Below are positions 60,584 to 64,000 of a stretch of DNA of 64,000 bases, piece by piece. The position numbers were made by a program, and so were the translations under genes. The number at the start of each line of letters is the position of its first letter. The stretch's first letter is position 1. The notes under the pieces were generated by a model that was given only the letters and a program-made list of their open reading frames with translations, did not search any database and was not told the origin of the DNA. This DNA is from Oceanobacillus sp. FSL K6-2867 (GTDB taxonomy: Bacteria; Bacillota; Bacilli; Bacillales; Amphibacillaceae). The stretch spans positions 2,418,001 through 2,482,000 of the forward strand of contig NZ_CP150144.1 of assembly GCF_037963145.1 (NCBI RefSeq), read 5' to 3'.

Positions 60584-61501
60584 ATGGCAGATATTATTCT
60601 AAAAGCGACAAATGTTTCAAAAATATATGGAAAACACAAGGTACTGGATAATGTGACAGTTGAAATTCAGCGTGGAATGATATATGGATTAATCGGGGAA
60701 AACGGCGCAGGGAAATCCACTTTTATGCGCGCTGTGATGGGGCTGATTGCAATTGATGGGGGTGACATTGAGCTGTTTGGAAAAACGAGCAGGAAAGGGC
60801 TGCAGTGTTCGAGAAGAAAGATGGGGCAATCCATTGAGACACCAGCCCTATACCCTGATTTGACAGCTCGAGAGAACCTGCGAGTACAAGCGGCAAATGG
60901 TGGTGTTGGTGAAAGGGAGATTGATGATTTGCTCGACCTGATGAACTTGGAACATACAGGAAAGAAGAAGGTGAAGAACTTTTCGTTAGGTATGCGACAA
61001 CGTTTGGCAATTGCATCAACATTAATTACGAATCCTGAGTTCTTAATATTGGACGAGCCGACAAATGGTTTGGATCCGTCAGGTATTGTCGAAATGCGGG
61101 ATATGATTCTGCGATTGGTGACAGAACGCGGAATTACAGTCTTGCTTTCAAGTCATTTGCTTGACGAACTATCTCAGATTGCTACACATTACGGTATTTT
61201 ACATGATGGGAAAATTATAAATGAGCTTTCAAAAGAAGACCTAGCACGGGTTACGCGGCAATATATAGAAGTAGAAACAACAGAAGTGGAAAAAGCTGTC
61301 GTTGTACTTGATGAAATGGGGATCCAGGACTATGAAGTGAGCAATGGAATCGAAATTCATATTTATGAGCAATTAGACGATGTTGCTGCAATCAATCATG
61401 CATTGGCTCTAGAGAACGTAAAAGTTTCCCGAATTGGAACCACGAGACAAAAACTCGAAGATTATTTCTTGCAATTAACTGGAGGAACAAAAAATGTTTA
61501 A
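60584..61501 (+). CDS. ABC transporter ATPase (BcrA-like, bacitracin/lantibiotic type)
   Basis: A 305-residue ATPase: Walker A GENGAGKSTFMRAVMG, signature NFSLGMRQRLAIA, Walker B FLILDEPTNGLDPSG, H-loop LSSHLLDEL, and a C-terminal extension used in BcrA. LGMRQR in place of SGGQ is normal in this group. It pairs with the overlapping permease gene (8 nt) and the two-component system after it. Start ATG at 60584 with GAGAGGGTG. Confidence 0.85.
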   Translation: MADIILKATNVSKIYGKHKVLDNVTVEIQRGMIYGLIGENGAGKSTFMRAVMGLIAIDGGDIELFGKTSRKGLQCSRRKMGQSIETPALYPDLTARENLRVQAANGGVGEREIDDLLDLMNLEHTGKKKVKNFSLGMRQRLAIASTLITNPEFLILDEPTNGLDPSGIVEMRDMILRLVTERGITVLLSSHLLDELSQIATHYGILHDGKIINELSKEDLARVTRQYIEVETTEVEKAVVVLDEMGIQDYEVSNGIEIHIYEQLDDVAAINHALALENVKVSRIGTTRQKLEDYFLQLTGGTKNV

Positions 61502-62273
61502 TCTTTTAGCAGCTGAAAAAATAAAAATGTATCGGAGCAAAAAATTATGGATTGCCTTAGCTATCCTATTTATTCTTCCTATTATACAAGTTATAAATAG
61601 CCAGCTAACTGTTCACCATGGGACAGAGCTCGTTCAGATGATTGATACGGTCATTAATGGAGCGACAGGAATCTTAATGATGAAAAAGAATGGACTTACT
61701 ATTTTATTGGTGTTGATTGTGTTTATTAGCTTATTTATCGGGGAAGAATTTCAGAATGGAACGATTCGTAATGCGCTGTCCTTAGGACGAAGTCGAGTAC
61801 ATTATTATATATCAAAATTCCTCGCAGCAGCAATCTTTGCTTTTATTGGTGTACTTGGAATGACAGTGATTGGAATAGCTAGCTATACAGTTGTATTTGG
61901 CTTTGGAGAGGTTGATGGAATTACGAATTATATTCATTATGCCATTCAATCCTTTAGTGTGCTTTACCTATTAATTTTGGCGAATGTATCGATTTATGTC
62001 ATGATTAGCTTTCTAACAAAAAATAGTAGCATCACGATCGTGTGGTGTTTCCTTTACACGATCGCCACTGGGTTTCTCCCAGAAATTTTTCAGCATACCG
62101 AAAACTTTGGTTATGTCACATTCTGGTTTACAGAAACATTTCTATTTTACTTTTATTTTGTGAGCCCCGCAGATATCGCTGAAATTCCAAGAATGATTGT
62201 AGTGAGTATTATTACCATTGTGTTATCATCAGGATTAGGAATACTTCTGTTTAAACGAACAGACATAAAGTAA
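61494..62273 (+). CDS. ABC-2 type permease (BcrB-like)
   Basis: A 259-residue permease with six membrane spans and FIGEEFQNGTIRNALSLG, the loop motif typical of lantibiotic and bacitracin ABC permeases. It overlaps the ATPase gene by 8 nt. It should export or displace peptides or remodel lipids. Confidence 0.82.
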   Translation: MFNLLAAEKIKMYRSKKLWIALAILFILPIIQVINSQLTVHHGTELVQMIDTVINGATGILMMKKNGLTILLVLIVFISLFIGEEFQNGTIRNALSLGRSRVHYYISKFLAAAIFAFIGVLGMTVIGIASYTVVFGFGEVDGITNYIHYAIQSFSVLYLLILANVSIYVMISFLTKNSSITIVWCFLYTIATGFLPEIFQHTENFGYVTFWFTETFLFYFYFVSPADIAEIPRMIVVSIITIVLSSGLGILLFKRTDIK

Positions 62274-62397
62274 AACTATAAACAGAAACAGGAATCTATA
62301 GGCTGTTTTCCAGCGCACATCTTGTTATCTTGTGTATGCTTCTGCTTAGATTTGGGGTATTCCAGTCTGTTAATGCGGAATAAAGTAGGTCGATAGG

Positions 62398-63069
62398 ATG
62401 GCAACAGTATTAATTATTGAAGATGATCATACAATTCATTCCTTGATAAAAGAGGCCTTGGCACTGCAAGGCTTCAACACCTTAAGTGCTTATTCAGGAA
62501 CAGAAGGAAAATTGCTGGTGGAACAAAATCAAATAGATGTTATCCTGTTAGATTTAATGCTTCCAGGGATGGACGGTGGAATTTTTCTGAAGGAGCTTCG
62601 GAAAGTGAACATGATACCAGTAATTGTGATCTCGGCTAAAAATGACCAAGCTTCGAAACTGGATCTTCTGACAAATGGTGCTGATGATTACATTACAAAG
62701 CCTTTTGATCTTAAGGAGCTGCTTGTACGTATTCGTATTCAGCTGCGCCATGCAGCAAAGGTGGTCTTCAGCGATATGAAGGAAATCCGCTATAAAGATA
62801 TCCAGGTAAATTTAGATACCCGTGAAGTGAAAGTCAATGATCAAGCGGTTCATTTAACAGGACGTGAATATGCGATTCTACTCTTATTAATAGAGCATCC
62901 GCAAAAGGTATTCAGCCGTGCGAATATATATGAAAGCATTTGGAATGAACCCTTTTTTAATAGTGATAAAACAATTAATATGCATATCAGCAATTTGCGA
63001 AATAAATTGAATCAGGCTGATACAAACTATATTCAAACGGTCTGGGGCATAGGCTTCAAATTTGATTAA
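62398..63069 (+). CDS. OmpR-family response regulator
   Basis: A 223-residue regulator: receiver with DVILLDLMLPGMDGG and IVISAKNDQ, and winged helix (NIYESIWNEPFFNSDKTINM, then HISNLRNKL). It overlaps the kinase reading frame. The upstream gap 62274-62397 has no gene. It probably controls the bcrAB-like pair in front of it. Confidence 0.88.
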   Translation: MATVLIIEDDHTIHSLIKEALALQGFNTLSAYSGTEGKLLVEQNQIDVILLDLMLPGMDGGIFLKELRKVNMIPVIVISAKNDQASKLDLLTNGADDYITKPFDLKELLVRIRIQLRHAAKVVFSDMKEIRYKDIQVNLDTREVKVNDQAVHLTGREYAILLLLIEHPQKVFSRANIYESIWNEPFFNSDKTINMHISNLRNKLNQADTNYIQTVWGIGFKFD

Positions 63070-63085
63070 CGAAAGGAGCGTGAAT

Positions 63086-64000
63086 GTGATGTGGGGGTGG
63101 ATTTTTGTCTTCATAGCATTTGTGCTCTTTCTTTATGTTTACTTTTTAAAGCGAGAGCTTCAGAAATTGAGGCAGGAGGTCAAGGAGCTCCCGGAACGTT
63201 CCAGCTTTGGTACAAGACTCTCGCTTGATTTTCGGGATAAGGCATTGCTTGACTTAATTGATGGACTAAATCAGATGATTGATGCTTTTGATGGGAAAAG
63301 TCGTCAAGCAAAGCAAATGGAAGAGAATGTAAAGCTAACCATCGCTGGGCTTTCCCATGATCTCAGAACACCATTAACGTCGATTAATGGTTATGTTCAG
63401 CTATTGCAAGTGACGACAGACGAAACGAAACGGCAGCATTATATTTCAATTATTAAACAGTCCGTTGATCGTTTAATGAAGATGACCGATCATTTTTATG
63501 AGTTGGCCCGCATTGAAACCGATCAAAAGGAAATAGTGTTCTCTTCCATAGCATTATCTAATTTGGTAGAGGAAGTCGTTCTCTCCTTTTATGATCAATT
63601 GCAGGAAAAACAAATAGAGCTCCACTTTCCTGAACACCAACAGCACAACTATCAAATTATTGCTGACGAGTTCTTGTTAATACGCGTTATCCAAAATGTC
63701 ATCCAAAATATAATACGTTATGCCAAAAGCAGAGCGATAATCAGCTATGATAAACAAGGAGAGAATATCCTGTTTACCATCAAAAATGATATTAAAACAG
63801 ATAGTAAAATAGCAGTAGAAAAAGTATTTACGCGTTTTTATACAGAGGTTGCCAGCAGAACGAATACAGAAGCCAGTGGGTTAGGGCTGTATCTGTCTAA
63901 AAAATTAGTTGGAAAAATGAATGGAAAGATGGACGCTGCGTTGCATGGGGAGTGGTTTATCCTTACGGTTCGTCTTCCTGTGAACAGAAGTCAATTTTGA
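63086..64000 (+). CDS. Sensor histidine kinase
   Basis: About 304 residues: a single N-terminal span (about 3-22), a linker, the phospho-acceptor motif LSHDLRTPLTSINGYVQLL and a HATPase domain with VIQNVIQNIIRYA and GLGLYLSKKLVG. The N box reads QNIIRYA rather than the usual NAxKYS. Start GTG at 63086 with AAAGGAG seven bases upstream; ATG at 63089 also possible. The stop is the last three bases of the window, so the gene is complete. Confidence 0.88.
   Translation: MMWGWIFVFIAFVLFLYVYFLKRELQKLRQEVKELPERSSFGTRLSLDFRDKALLDLIDGLNQMIDAFDGKSRQAKQMEENVKLTIAGLSHDLRTPLTSINGYVQLLQVTTDETKRQHYISIIKQSVDRLMKMTDHFYELARIETDQKEIVFSSIALSNLVEEVVLSFYDQLQEKQIELHFPEHQQHNYQIIADEFLLIRVIQNVIQNIIRYAKSRAIISYDKQGENILFTIKNDIKTDSKIAVEKVFTRFYTEVASRTNTEASGLGLYLSKKLVGKMNGKMDAALHGEWFILTVRLPVNRSQF

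Overview
The window reads as chromosomal DNA from a low-GC, endospore-forming Bacillaceae, most like the halotolerant Oceanobacillus/Virgibacillus/Lentibacillus group. The evidence is AT-rich intergenic DNA, strong AGGAGG ribosome sites with frequent GTG/TTG starts, and Bacillales-only families (YvrJ, DUF1659, DUF2922, YesK, YpjP, Spx paralog, BceRS-BceAB, LytST). No tRNA, rRNA, phage or intact insertion sequence was seen. Genus is inference; no database was searched.

Layout. 0-6.3 kb: partial HxlR regulator, csoR, a LytS/LytR two-component system running into a CstA-family transporter (probably pyruvate), and a YitT protein. 6.5-12 kb: YesK, a complete BceRS-BceAB antimicrobial-peptide module with a BceR-type box, and a frameshifted holin-like toxin peptide. 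12-24.6 kb is a worn region: GNAT, a TetR divergent from ctaB, a methyltransferase, a 786-residue double isoprenoid-synthase fusion, a truncated and frameshifted lactate permease, BrnQ, the DUF1659-DUF2922-YvrJ cluster and a twice-frameshifted ATPase. 24.6-33.5 kb: YebC, MFS, a Fur-controlled siderophore ABC transporter divergent from a Fur-controlled ferredoxin/flavodoxin-NADP reductase, and an L,D-transpeptidase.

33.6-45.9 kb is a full phosphonate-utilisation locus: a PhnF-type GntR regulator, phnG-H-I-J-K-M-L, a PHP-domain phosphoesterase in the place usually held by phnP, then the phnD-C-E-E importer. Together they import a phosphonate, couple it to ribose triphosphate (PhnGHI), remove pyrophosphate (PhnM), cleave the C-P bond (PhnJ radical SAM enzyme with PhnK) and open the cyclic ribose phosphate (PHP protein). 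No phnN or phnO is present.

46-64 kb: VOC and S66 peptidase pair, a small basic protein, an AraC regulator, YpjP, a sirtuin, htpG behind a perfect CIRCE element, potABCD (polyamine import), a TetR with three operators, an Spx paralog lacking the second redox cysteine, a cytoplasmic coiled-coil protein made of 49-residue repeats, and a BcrAB-like ABC transporter with its own two-component system.

Most unusual: the fused double isoprenoid synthase, the seven-heptad repeat protein, the PHP-for-PhnP swap, HrcA-type control of htpG, and two or three genes whose reading frames appear to start at ATA or ATT.
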